From Chitinophaga sp. (GTDB taxonomy: Bacteria > Bacteroidota > Bacteroidia > Chitinophagales > Chitinophagaceae): a stretch of DNA of 64,000 nucleotides. Positions 55,001 to 61,502 of this stretch are shown one piece after another (the first letter of the stretch is position 1; every line of letters starts with the position of its first letter). Position numbers and translations under genes: made by a program. The stretch spans positions 124,001 through 188,000 of the forward strand of contig NZ_JAGHZS010000006.1 of assembly GCF_017745275.1 (NCBI RefSeq), read 5' to 3'. A model generated the notes under the pieces. It did not search any database. It was not told the origin of the DNA and was given only the letters and a program-made list of their open reading frames with translations.

Positions 55001-56273
55001 AGATAGGAAGTGGCTGGACAAATTTGCACAGAAAGGACTCATTACACCGGATACCCTGTTTAATATCCAGGCGCAACAACAGTTTACGCAAAGATGGGAT
55101 TTACAGGCCCAGCTGGAACCTGTAAACGACCTTCGTATAGATATCAATATGACGAAGTCGTTTACCAAAACACATACAGAACTGTTCAAGAATCTGACAG
55201 ATCCCAGCAACTTCCAGCACCTGAGTCCATACGATGCCGGTGGTTTTGAAATCACGTATATCGCTATCAAAACAATGTTTGGTAAAATCAATGCAACAGA
55301 TGGTATTTCACAAACCTTCCGCAACTTTGAATCTTACCGTAACGCCATCTCCAAAAGATTAGGTGCCGCCAATCCTTATAATAAGGATCCGGGCGTACCA
55401 TCCGGAGATCCGAAAGATCCTACTTACGCTTATGGTTATACCCGGTATGCGCAAGACGTGTTGATTCCTGCATTCCTGGCGGCATATACAGGTACTACAC
55501 CGGATAAGATTGCCCTGTTGAAGCAAGGAAATGATAATGTGAAAAGTAATCCTTTCAGTAATTATTTCCCCAAACCAAACTGGAATATCACTTATAATGG
55601 ATTGACCAAACTGGAACCGTTTAAATCTTTCCTGACCAACTTCACTGTACGTCATGCTTATACGGGTTCGCTCAGTATGAACTCTTATAATACCTCCATG
55701 TACTTTGAAGATCCGCGCCTCACCGGATTCCCGGCATTCAGAGATACAGTATCCGGCAACTACTTCCCGTATTTCCTGGTGCCGAACCTCACGCTGACCG
55801 AGTCGTTCTCGCCGTTGTTAGGAGTGGACCTCACATTTGTGAATAGTTTGAATGCGCGCGTGGAGTTCAGGAAAAGCCGTTCGCTCAGTTTGAGTCTGAT
55901 CGACTATCAACTAACGGAAGTACGTTCCAGCGAGATTATTATCGGTGCCGGCTATCGTGTAAGAGGTGTACAAATGCCATTCTCTTTCAACAGGAATGGT
56001 GGCAAGAAAATGCAGAATGATATGAACTTCAGGCTGGACCTGAGCTTCAGAGATGATAAAACTGCCAATAACCGGTTAGATGCCGATCTGTCTATTCCAA
56101 CCAGCGGACAGAAGGTAATTGGTATATCGCCGTCTATTGATTATGTAGTGAATAACCGGTTGAATCTTCGTTTCTTCTACGACCGGAGACAAACCATACC
56201 GGTGATCTCTACTTCGTACCCGATTACCAGTACCAGTGGTGGTATTACATTTAGGTTTGTATTGTCGCAATAG
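49023..56273 (+). CDS. sprA: Type IX secretion outer-membrane translocon SprA
   Basis: SprA (Sov) is the giant outer-membrane beta-barrel that forms the T9SS protein channel and, in gliding species, supports motility. Its 2416 residues fit the family (about 2,300-2,500). An N-terminal hydrophobic segment (YGAFAVIAIVSFIIV) acts as signal. Recognisable SprA text includes QGSLDLTFGYQGQNIKNPVL near 185, GTAYIDDFEGVKSGYDL near 835 and HCAEVWLDELRLADFDEKGGYA near 1515. The start is a TTG: the upstream in-frame stop is at 48987 and no ATG lies between. It is probably cotranscribed with ruvA. A hairpin follows. Confidence 0.95.
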   Translation: MARKTYYGAFAVIAIVSFIIVDTAARDRSGNLKLSRRRWKPDTTITGQTKIDTTGKQDTLKYPLKDRRGPILTDPASRGGIDLKDPANINKTVEYDPVTKQYTVTEKIGNQYYRNPTYMNFDEFYKLQSKQSEQDYWQKRASALGNLNQRSNGPALYNGNNLFDRLFGGSKVDIRPQGSLDLTFGYQGQNIKNPVLVEQARKNGGFNFDMGINMNVVGKIGDKLKLITNYNTQSQFDFENQVKLEYTGYPDEIIKKIEAGNVSFPLRSSLISGIQSLFGVKTQLQFGRLTVTSVLSNQKSQKQNLMLKGGTQVQDYNLRADEYEDNRHFLLAQFFRDTFNYAMSNLPVIRSLTNITRLEVWVTNKTGATTQTRDIVGLMDLAEQDPYNKTAIHVNTSSKLPDRGTNDLYSNLIRDPMSRNTGTVVSRLLALGLQPVSEFEKTFARKLDSTEYIYNKQLGFISLNQQLQPDEVLAVAYQYTYNGRVYQVGEFSQDVPPDQNNSANQPVLFLKLLKATSARPTLPIWDLMMKNIYATGAFQVNKEDFRMDVYYKDPGAEGRPPSDKRYIPDAKGDYAGAPIITILGLDRLNNQLDPQPDGVFDYVEGYTINSLTGKIMFPTLEPFSGGLKKAFGGDATLEKQYLYNVLYDSIKVVAQQFPQLNRYVIRGSYKSASSSEINLGSGTTIPPGSVTVTAGGQQLRENVDYIIDYNLGRLKIINGGVLNSGVPINVQFENNSLFGQQVRNYFGTRFDYMVNDKLSLGGTVVRMSERPYYQKVNYGEDPIKNTMVGLDANYASEWKGLNRFLDKLPNYTSTSPANILFTGEVARLFPGHSKLVNQPGSRQGTAYIDDFEGVKSGYDLKFPATSWALASTPKGATDATGKVMFPEAELNNVLDYGKNRAKLAWYIIEPTLQLPKSPNLPNGITIDDQSDPRSRLVYQKEVFKNRSTDFGQSQLSTLDLAYYPTERGPYNFTNSPLMMNGNGLLARPQTRWGGIMRAIDNSDFETANIEYIEFWIQDPFIKQPNSGGGSLYFNLGNVSEDILKDSKKFFENGMPDPRQDPNKIDSSKWGRQPKFQQQITQAFDNDPNIRSYQDVGYDGLKSQDEGAFYQTYMDTLRMNFGGSPVYNQALKDPANDDYKHYRDPSYNGMNILQRYKNYSNPEGNSPVSDPKSVFSSAATNIPESEDLNRDNTMNETEEYFQYRVDLKPNMQVGSNFIVDKIEADVTLPNNQKTTETWYQFKVPLNQFNAKVGKIPDFKSIRFMRMFLTGFTDSVIVRFAKLELVRNQWRRYMYELRPGDPIPLDNSTTFNSAAVNIEENSSRAPIPYVLPPGVVRQNTISTNNTTLQLNEQSLSVQVCNLKDGEIRALYKTLNMDLRQYKKLQMYIHAEAVGAATALKDGQMQAVIRIGSDFVSNYYEYRIPLKVTDWNGPKTAFDIWPERNNLDLLMSQLSALKQKRNMCDSCTPLLPYPQNPVADQYGNYMSVVGNPSLGDARTMMIGILNPKDDGQPHCAEVWLDELRLADFDEKGGYAALARVDVQLSDLGTISVSGNMHTAGFGNIDQRVNERFRDNFLQYDAAANLDLGKLLPKKMAISIPVYAGYSQSASNPEYDPYDLDIKLKDKIALARNRRERDSIRKDAQDFTSIKSLNFTNVRKLNLGGGGKRHLWDIENFDLSYSFSQILRHNPLILNDQLTKHRGGLGYNFAGQPHYLEPFKKLIKSKTHWLDLIRDFNINYVPSILSFRADISRQFGVTRVRNVGGDVKYQLPETYNKYFTFDRYYTVKWDLTRSINFEFNAVNNARIDEPNGRINDAAKKDTVRRNFFKGGRNTNYMHNANFTYTLPTSKFPALSWTNVSFGYSTEYRWTGASQLALYLGNAIENSQQKTLTAEFKFVELYNKSKFLRQINTRKSPNNNNNQNNKTAANQQNQAAQEEINPWVKGALKTLMMLKRVGFNYNENAGTRLPGYIDSTKIIGMNWATMAPGLNFVFGYQPDRKWLDKFAQKGLITPDTLFNIQAQQQFTQRWDLQAQLEPVNDLRIDINMTKSFTKTHTELFKNLTDPSNFQHLSPYDAGGFEITYIAIKTMFGKINATDGISQTFRNFESYRNAISKRLGAANPYNKDPGVPSGDPKDPTYAYGYTRYAQDVLIPAFLAAYTGTTPDKIALLKQGNDNVKSNPFSNYFPKPNWNITYNGLTKLEPFKSFLTNFTVRHAYTGSLSMNSYNTSMYFEDPRLTGFPAFRDTVSGNYFPYFLVPNLTLTESFSPLLGVDLTFVNSLNARVEFRKSRSLSLSLIDYQLTEVRSSEIIIGAGYRVRGVQMPFSFNRNGGKKMQNDMNFRLDLSFRDDKTANNRLDADLSIPTSGQKVIGISPSIDYVVNNRLNLRFFYDRRQTIPVISTSYPITSTSGGITFRFVLSQ

Positions 56274-56294
56274 CTGCAATGATAAATAATAAAT

Positions 56295-56363
56295 CACGGG
56301 ACTTGCATATAGATAGTGAATACAGTAGCTAATATTCACGAATATCTATATACAAGTCCCGTA
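56295..56363. terminator. Long hairpin after sprA
   Basis: A 20-bp stem with one mismatch (ACGGGACTTG... at 56296-56315 with 56343-56362) encloses a second 7-bp stem (GTGAATA 56316-56322 with TATTCAC 56333-56339). It separates sprA from the cassette that follows. There is no strong T-run, so termination is probable but not certain. Confidence 0.65.
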
Positions 56364-56393
56364 ATTCGTAAGGCGTAATTCATAATTATTTCC

Positions 56394-56401
56394 TAGGTTT
56401 G
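56394..56401 (+). promoter_or_regulatory. -7 promoter box of the Cys/His-TBDT cassette
   Basis: TAGGTTTG is a perfect TAnnTTTG match only 5 bp before the GTG at 56406. Transcription would start at or near the GTG, so the mRNA is leaderless or the real start is the ATG at 56436. No clear -33 TTG is seen. Confidence 0.45.
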
Positions 56402-56405
56402 CGGC

Positions 56406-56777
56406 GTGAAAGGGTTCGCGATCATATGCATATTTATGGGGTTATTGCTGCAGAATTTCAGCAAAAGCCTTATTGTGATGCAGTTTACAGTGAACCAGTC
56501 TTATATTGCCAGCACGCTTTGTGAGAATAAGAACAAGCCGCAAATGCACTGTAACGGTCGTTGCCATCTTAAAAAAGAGCTGAACCGCGACGCCGAGCAA
56601 GACCGCAACAATAGCAACAGTAAAGATAAATATGAGGTGATGTTTGTAGAAGCCCTTCAGGCGTTTCATACTGCACCACTGCCCAACCAGGTTACTTTCC
56701 TTTCTTTTTATAAGGACCCCTGCTCAAATTCTTCCCTATCTTCCGTTTTCCATCCTCCCCAGTCAGTAGTTTCCTGA
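56406..56777 (+). CDS. Small Cys/His-rich membrane protein (uncharacterised)
   Basis: A 123-residue protein, not assigned to a named family. It has an N-terminal hydrophobic segment (AIICIFMGLLLQNFSKSLIVM), then the compact motif TLCENKNKPQMHCNGRCHLKKEL with Cys39, Met47, His48, Cys49, Cys53 and His54, a charged Asn/Asp/Lys linker, and a polar tail ending in Ser/Pro. I recall similar LCEN...HCNGKCHLKK proteins in Bacteroidota, usually without function. The Cys, His and Met cluster suggests metal (copper) or haem binding; this is inference. Start is GTG 56406 or ATG 56436. It is the first of three colinear genes. Confidence 0.75.
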   Translation: MKGFAIICIFMGLLLQNFSKSLIVMQFTVNQSYIASTLCENKNKPQMHCNGRCHLKKELNRDAEQDRNNSNSKDKYEVMFVEALQAFHTAPLPNQVTFLSFYKDPCSNSSLSSVFHPPQSVVS

Positions 56778-56839
56778 CATTTCTTTATATATCTGACTAA
56801 TACTGTTTGCGCACAGCGAACAGGAAACCATTCTACTAC

Positions 56840-59122
56840 ATGAAACAATGTTGTTTACTCATCATTGCGTGTATGGCTGCGTATAGCAGTAAGGCACAGC
56901 AATTACATGGGCGTGTGGCGGATGTGCAAACCAAGGAAGCTTTACCTGGCGTGAATGTAAGACTGCTGCATGTAGCGGCGGGCTGCCATACCAATGTGCA
57001 GGGAAAGTATGAACTGTTGGCCACCGGCACAGACTCTATAGAAATATCTTATATCGGTTATATTACCCGGCAGATACCGGCTGCAGAAGCGGCGCATATG
57101 CCGGTGATTTATCTGCAACAGCGGTCTACCAATCTCAATGAAATTGTGGTCTCTACATCCAGGGATAAACAGGAACGCACCGAAGTGCCCGTAGCGATCA
57201 GCACCATTTCGGCCCAGACATTAAGCGATACCAAAGCAACATTGCTGAACCAGGTATTGAATAAAGTAAGCGGCGTATATATGGTAGACCTGGGGAATGA
57301 ACAGCACACCATGACTATCCGTCAGCCTATTGGCTATAAAAGCTTGTTTTTATACCTGGAAGATGGGATACCTATCAGAACAATCGGCGACTTCAATCAT
57401 AATGCGCTCATTGAAATTAATATGGCCGCGCTGAGGAACATTGAAGTGATCCGTGGCCCCGCTTCTTCTTTATACGGCAGTGAAGCCGTAGGAGGTGCCG
57501 TGAATTTTATTACCGCTTCGCCTACATTGGTGCCTACCGCTAAAGTACAGTTGGAAGGCAGTAATTGGGGCTATAAACGTACGGATTTCAGTGTATCCAA
57601 TACCGTGAAAAAAACTGGTTTTGCCGTGAGTGGTTACTATGCCAATCAAAGCCATGGATACATGGATCACAGCGACTTTCATAAGCTGGCGCTCACTGCA
57701 AAAGTAGATTACCAGGTCAACGAAAAAACGAAATGGACCAATGCCGCAACGCTGATCAATTATAAAACGGATCAAACCGGCGGATTGGACAGCACACATT
57801 TCTTTGCTAAAGACTATCGCAATTTCCAAACGTTTACTTACCGGGAAGTGAAAGCATTACGTGTTCGCAGCACCCTGGATCACGACTGGAGCAATAGCAG
57901 TCATACTACTTTTACCGCCTTCTTCCGTAATAATACCATCGGGCAAAATCCTTTTTATGCGATCAGGGATGTGAGAGGCACCCAAAAAGCAGATGGACAA
58001 ATCAACAGCGACGGGTTTAACAGTTATGGCATTATTGTGCAGCATAAGAAGCAATTTCATTGGAAGGATGCGGCGCTAATAGCTGGGGTGAGCGCTGATT
58101 ACAGCCCGGCTACCTATATCGCCAATTATATTGCTATTACGAAAGATGCAGCAGGCTACTATGCCAATTATCGGCAAACAGATTCCGTGCTTACCGACTA
58201 TCGCGTGGGGCTGCTGAACAGTGCCGCCTATACGCAATTTGAATTTTCTCCTATGGCAAATATGCGCGTAGTGGCAGCTTTGCGCTATGATCGCATGGAC
58301 TATAATTTCGAAAATCATTTGAAGCCCTCCGCGTACACCGGCGCACCCAGTGAGCGAAATAACTTCAATGCGCTTACCCCTAAACTGGGGCTTACGTATA
58401 ACCTTGGTAATAATCGGGGCTTATACGCCAACTATAGCGTGGGATTTGCACCTCCTAATATTTCAGAATTATATACCGGCGTAAAAGTGCCAGTGTTGAA
58501 ATCTGCCACTTACCAGAACTATGAAGCCGGCGGCTGGTTTGGTTTTGCCAACCATAAAGGTTATGCAGACCTGAGTGTGTATCGCATGAATGGCAGCAAT
58601 GAAATTATCAGTGTGAGAAATGCAGATGGTATGTATGAAAACAGGAATACCGGTGCCACTACGCATAGTGGCATAGAGTGGAATGTGAAGTATGCACCTG
58701 TGAATAGTTTACTCATACGAACCAGTGGTACATATGCTGAACATATTTTCAAAGCTTATGCAGATGGGAATAAAGTATACAGCAATAACCAGATGAATGG
58801 TGCGCCTAAATGGATCACCAATACAGAAATTACCTGGAAGCCTGCTGTATTAAAGGGTTTCAGGCTGGGAGCAGAATGGCAGCATATCAGTAAATATTTT
58901 ATGGATGCCGCCAACACATCACTGTACAATGGCTATGATTTATTTAATGCCCGTGCCGGATATGCATTTAAAGGGTTTGAATGTTGGCTGAACTGCCTGA
59001 ATATAGGAGACCAGTTATATGCTACCACCGCAGAGAAATCTGCTTATGGAAAAACTTACCGCGTAGGCCCACGGCAAACATTCAATTTTGGCGTGGCTTA
59101 TACATTTACCGGGAAAAATTAA
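56840..59122 (+). CDS. TonB-dependent outer-membrane receptor
   Basis: A TonB-dependent receptor of 760 residues from the ATG at 56840 (the TTG at 56807 is rejected). The signal peptide ends SSKAQ. A carboxypeptidase-like domain (about 18-95, LHGRVADVQTKEALPGVNVRLL), a plug (about 105-225, NLNEIVVSTSRDK, IEVIRGPASSLYGSEAVGGAVNFI) and a 22-strand-type barrel ending YTFTGKN, then stop, are visible. It lacks an STN domain and is not of the SusC type, so it resembles siderophore, metal or cobalamin receptors. The flanking Cys-motif genes suggest a metal-related ligand. Confidence 0.92.
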   Translation: MKQCCLLIIACMAAYSSKAQQLHGRVADVQTKEALPGVNVRLLHVAAGCHTNVQGKYELLATGTDSIEISYIGYITRQIPAAEAAHMPVIYLQQRSTNLNEIVVSTSRDKQERTEVPVAISTISAQTLSDTKATLLNQVLNKVSGVYMVDLGNEQHTMTIRQPIGYKSLFLYLEDGIPIRTIGDFNHNALIEINMAALRNIEVIRGPASSLYGSEAVGGAVNFITASPTLVPTAKVQLEGSNWGYKRTDFSVSNTVKKTGFAVSGYYANQSHGYMDHSDFHKLALTAKVDYQVNEKTKWTNAATLINYKTDQTGGLDSTHFFAKDYRNFQTFTYREVKALRVRSTLDHDWSNSSHTTFTAFFRNNTIGQNPFYAIRDVRGTQKADGQINSDGFNSYGIIVQHKKQFHWKDAALIAGVSADYSPATYIANYIAITKDAAGYYANYRQTDSVLTDYRVGLLNSAAYTQFEFSPMANMRVVAALRYDRMDYNFENHLKPSAYTGAPSERNNFNALTPKLGLTYNLGNNRGLYANYSVGFAPPNISELYTGVKVPVLKSATYQNYEAGGWFGFANHKGYADLSVYRMNGSNEIISVRNADGMYENRNTGATTHSGIEWNVKYAPVNSLLIRTSGTYAEHIFKAYADGNKVYSNNQMNGAPKWITNTEITWKPAVLKGFRLGAEWQHISKYFMDAANTSLYNGYDLFNARAGYAFKGFECWLNCLNIGDQLYATTAEKSAYGKTYRVGPRQTFNFGVAYTFTGKN

Positions 59123-59126
59123 GGTC

Positions 59127-60338
59127 ATGAAATTATTGCTAACTACGTTGCTGTTGTTAATGCTCTGGTCTTGTCACCGTAACGAGGTACAGCCGGAAGC
59201 GGTAGTAGTGGTCTCTCACACGGGCCGCGACGCCTCCTGTCCTTATGTAACGAGGGATGCTGCGATGCGTCCGGTAATTAGCTGGGTAGAGAAAGATAGT
59301 AGTACTGATACGGGTTTGATGTATTATGCGGTGTCTAACGATAACGGGCATACGTTTTCTGAACCGGTGGTGATTCCCACTACAACCGGCGTTTTTCCGC
59401 ATGATGAAAACCTTCCTAAATTGTTGTTTAAGCCGGGAGGCAATATGATCGCGATGTTTGGCGTAGAAGCCAACGATCCGCGTAATAAGTATGCCGGAAA
59501 GGTGATGTATACACAGTCGTTTGACAGTGGTAAAACCTGGCAGGCTGCGATGCCGCTGGTAACCGATACGGCCGGTTATGATCAGCGTTATTTCGATATG
59601 GCGTTGTTACCTGGTGGAGAAGCGGCTGCTATCTGGTTGGATAACCGGAAGGAAACGAACGAGGAAGGTTCTACGCTTTATTTCTCCGTAACAAACGGGC
59701 AAAGTGGATTTCAGGCCGCAAAGCCTGTTGCTACTACTATTTGCCAGTGTTGCAGGACGCGGATGTATGTATCGGACAACGGGAACATTCATCTCGCCTA
59801 TCGCGATATTATCAATGATTCTATCCGTGATATGGTACACCAGGTATCTACAGATGGAGGTAAATCATTTTCGGCGCCGGTACGCATCAGCGCCGATAAC
59901 TGGGTGGTGAATGGTTGCCCGCATACAGGGCCTGCACTGACCGCTAACAGTACCGGCCTGCACTTCGCCTGGTTTACCATGGGAGGAGGAAAAGGCGCCT
60001 TCTATTGCCGCTCTGTTGATAACGGCAACACCTATACGCAGAAAGAGCCCCTCAGCAAGGCACCTATGGCGAAGCATCCACAAATGACTACTGTAAACGA
60101 CGAAGTAATGGTAGTATGGGACGAGCCGGTGAAATGGAAAAATGATTTTAACAGCAGAATAGGCTTTCAGTATAAATCGGCCGAAGGCCAGACAAAACAG
60201 GCAGGCTTTTTTACAACAGACAGTAGTTATGCAAATTTCCCGGTGATCTGTGCTTTGAAAGAAGAAAAGGCCTTGTTGGCGTATAAGCGGCGGAACGGTA
60301 ACCGGAGTGAAGTAGTAGTGAACAGGATAGCGTTATAG
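59127..60338 (+). CDS. Asp-box beta-propeller lipoprotein with CxCC motif
   Basis: A predicted lipoprotein of 403 residues from the ATG at 59127, just after the receptor stop. The lipobox is WSC (Cys16). Four Asp-box motifs mark a sialidase-like propeller: SNDNGHTF, SFDSGKTW, STDGGKSF and SVDNGNTY. Sialidase catalytic arginines are not obvious, so hydrolase activity is doubtful. An unusual cysteine set is seen: CQCC at 206-209, Cys264 in NGCPHTGP, and Cys294. These could hold a metal or disulfides. Annotation tools would probably name it exo-alpha-sialidase; I would not. Confidence 0.85.
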   Translation: MKLLLTTLLLLMLWSCHRNEVQPEAVVVVSHTGRDASCPYVTRDAAMRPVISWVEKDSSTDTGLMYYAVSNDNGHTFSEPVVIPTTTGVFPHDENLPKLLFKPGGNMIAMFGVEANDPRNKYAGKVMYTQSFDSGKTWQAAMPLVTDTAGYDQRYFDMALLPGGEAAAIWLDNRKETNEEGSTLYFSVTNGQSGFQAAKPVATTICQCCRTRMYVSDNGNIHLAYRDIINDSIRDMVHQVSTDGGKSFSAPVRISADNWVVNGCPHTGPALTANSTGLHFAWFTMGGGKGAFYCRSVDNGNTYTQKEPLSKAPMAKHPQMTTVNDEVMVVWDEPVKWKNDFNSRIGFQYKSAEGQTKQAGFFTTDSSYANFPVICALKEEKALLAYKRRNGNRSEVVVNRIAL

Positions 60339-60348
60339 TCTAAAATAA

Positions 60349-60396
60349 ATTTGGGATGTAGATGATTTTTTTGCAAAAAAAATCTACATCCCAAAT
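60349..60396. terminator. Bidirectional terminator hairpin
   Basis: ATTTGGGATGTAGA (60349-60362) pairs with 60383-60396, continuing into T-run/A-run pairing across a GC loop. It lies 11 bp after the propeller gene stop (plus) and 11 bp after the small minus-strand ORF stop at 60407, and so could serve both. Confidence 0.75.
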
Positions 60397-60406
60397 CAAA
60401 AAAGTC

Positions 60407-60568
60407 TCAGCTGTAGCCCAATGAATAGCCTTTGTCTCCGACCCAGTCTTTACGCGATGCCCAGCGGCCGTAATTGCCTCTCCGGGAATTACCGAAATAA
60501 AGACGCCATCCTTCTCTCCATGTTGGATAGTACAGGCGTAGCAAGTACATAGTGATAAATGTAAGCAT
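60407..60568 (-). CDS. Possible 53-residue small protein
   Basis: A short minus-strand frame, ATG at 60568 to TGA at 60407, encodes 53 residues. The N terminus is hydrophobic (MLTFITMYLLRLYYPTW). The C terminus is rich in Gly, Tyr, Trp and Arg (RLYFGNSRRGNYGRWASRK, then GDKGYSLGYS), unlike random translation. I do not recognise it. Support comes from a TATATTTG promoter box 102 bp upstream on the same strand and a terminator hairpin 11 bp downstream. A different overlapping frame of 110 codons in this region looks spurious. The remaining parts of the 60339-60713 spacer hold only these signals. Confidence 0.45.
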   Translation of the reverse strand: MLTFITMYLLRLYYPTWREGWRLYFGNSRRGNYGRWASRKDWVGDKGYSLGYS

Positions 60569-60669
60569 AGGGATATGGTTTCATGTTTAGGATAGACAGT
60601 TAGTTTAGTTGCATTGGCATAAATCTCTTGCAGACACCGGTTTATTGGCAAGAAATATATAAATGTTTC

Positions 60670-60677
60670 CAAATATA
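60670..60677 (-). promoter_or_regulatory. -7 promoter box on the minus strand
   Basis: TATATTTG read from 60677 to 60670 is a perfect TAnnTTTG element. It lies 102 bp before the small ORF start, giving a leader of about 95 nt. No clear TTG is found at -33. Confidence 0.45.
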
Positions 60678-60713
60678 AAAAATTATCCTAAACCATAAAA
60701 TCACACCTCTGTG

Positions 60714-61469
60714 TTATTTTTTATCTATGTAGTAGGCATTGGCCTGTTGTAAAGGCGTCAATACCAGGTCATTAATACAAACATGTGGTGGCAGGGATGT
60801 GCAGTATAATACCACGTCTGCCACGTCCTGGGCCGTTAAAGGAATAAAACCTTTATATACATCTTTCGCCTTGTCTTCATCGCCTTTAAATCGTACCAGC
60901 GAGAACTCCGTTTCTGCTGCACCAGGATGAACGGCAGTTACTTTGATACGATAAGGTAACAGATCAATCCGCATGCCTTGCGTAATAGCGTCTACCGCCG
61001 CTTTGGTAGCACAATACACATTGCCCTTTGCATATACCAGTTTAGCCGCTGTGGAGCCTATATTCACAATATGGCCCGTAGTACGGGAACGCATCCACGG
61101 AATAACGGTGCGCGATACATAAAGCAATCCTTTTACGTTGGTATCAATCATTGCATTCCAGTCGTCTGTACTGCCTTCATCGATGGTACTTAAACCAGCC
61201 GCCAGACCTGCGTTATTAACAAGGATGTCAATCTTCTGCCACTCTTCCGGGATATTACCCAATACGGCTTTAACAGCCGCCTCATCTCTCACATCAAAAT
61301 TTAATGCCAGTACATTCACACCAAATTCCTGGGTGAGCTGTGTCTGGAGTGCTTCCAGTCTTTCTTTCCGCCGTCCGGTGATAATCACATCATAACCCTT
61401 ACTGGCATACGTAGTGGCACATGCCTGGCCAAATCCGGCAGTTGCACCTGTGATAAGAACAATACCCAT
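60714..61469 (-). CDS. SDR oxidoreductase (YdfG-like)
   Basis: A short-chain dehydrogenase/reductase of 251 residues using NAD(P)H. From the ATG at 61469: cofactor loop TGATAGFG (7-14), NNAG (85-88), and catalytic Ser139, Tyr152, Lys156 (YCATK). The Arg pair after beta-2 (TGRRKERL) favours NADP. The text HPGAAETEFSLVRFKGD near 185 is typical of the YdfG group, 3-hydroxy acid dehydrogenases such as L-allo-threonine or 3-hydroxypropionate dehydrogenase. A TTG at 61490 is less likely. It lies 33 bp after the CHU_C gene, perhaps in one transcript. Confidence 0.9.
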   Translation of the reverse strand: MGIVLITGATAGFGQACATTYASKGYDVIITGRRKERLEALQTQLTQEFGVNVLALNFDVRDEAAVKAVLGNIPEEWQKIDILVNNAGLAAGLSTIDEGSTDDWNAMIDTNVKGLLYVSRTVIPWMRSRTTGHIVNIGSTAAKLVYAKGNVYCATKAAVDAITQGMRIDLLPYRIKVTAVHPGAAETEFSLVRFKGDEDKAKDVYKGFIPLTAQDVADVVLYCTSLPPHVCINDLVLTPLQQANAYYIDKK

Positions 61470-61502
61470 GAGATGAAAATTTTTGTGCAAGGTACGAAAG
61501 GA

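Noticed and set aside
59127..60338. Exo-alpha-sialidase activity
   Set aside because: Asp-box repeats only show the propeller fold; the catalytic Arg triad and Tyr/Glu pair are not evident, and the cysteine motif suggests another role.
60340..60672. 110-codon minus-strand frame in the right-hand spacer
   Set aside because: It runs through the terminator hairpin and has no credible composition; the overlapping 53-codon frame fits the signals better.
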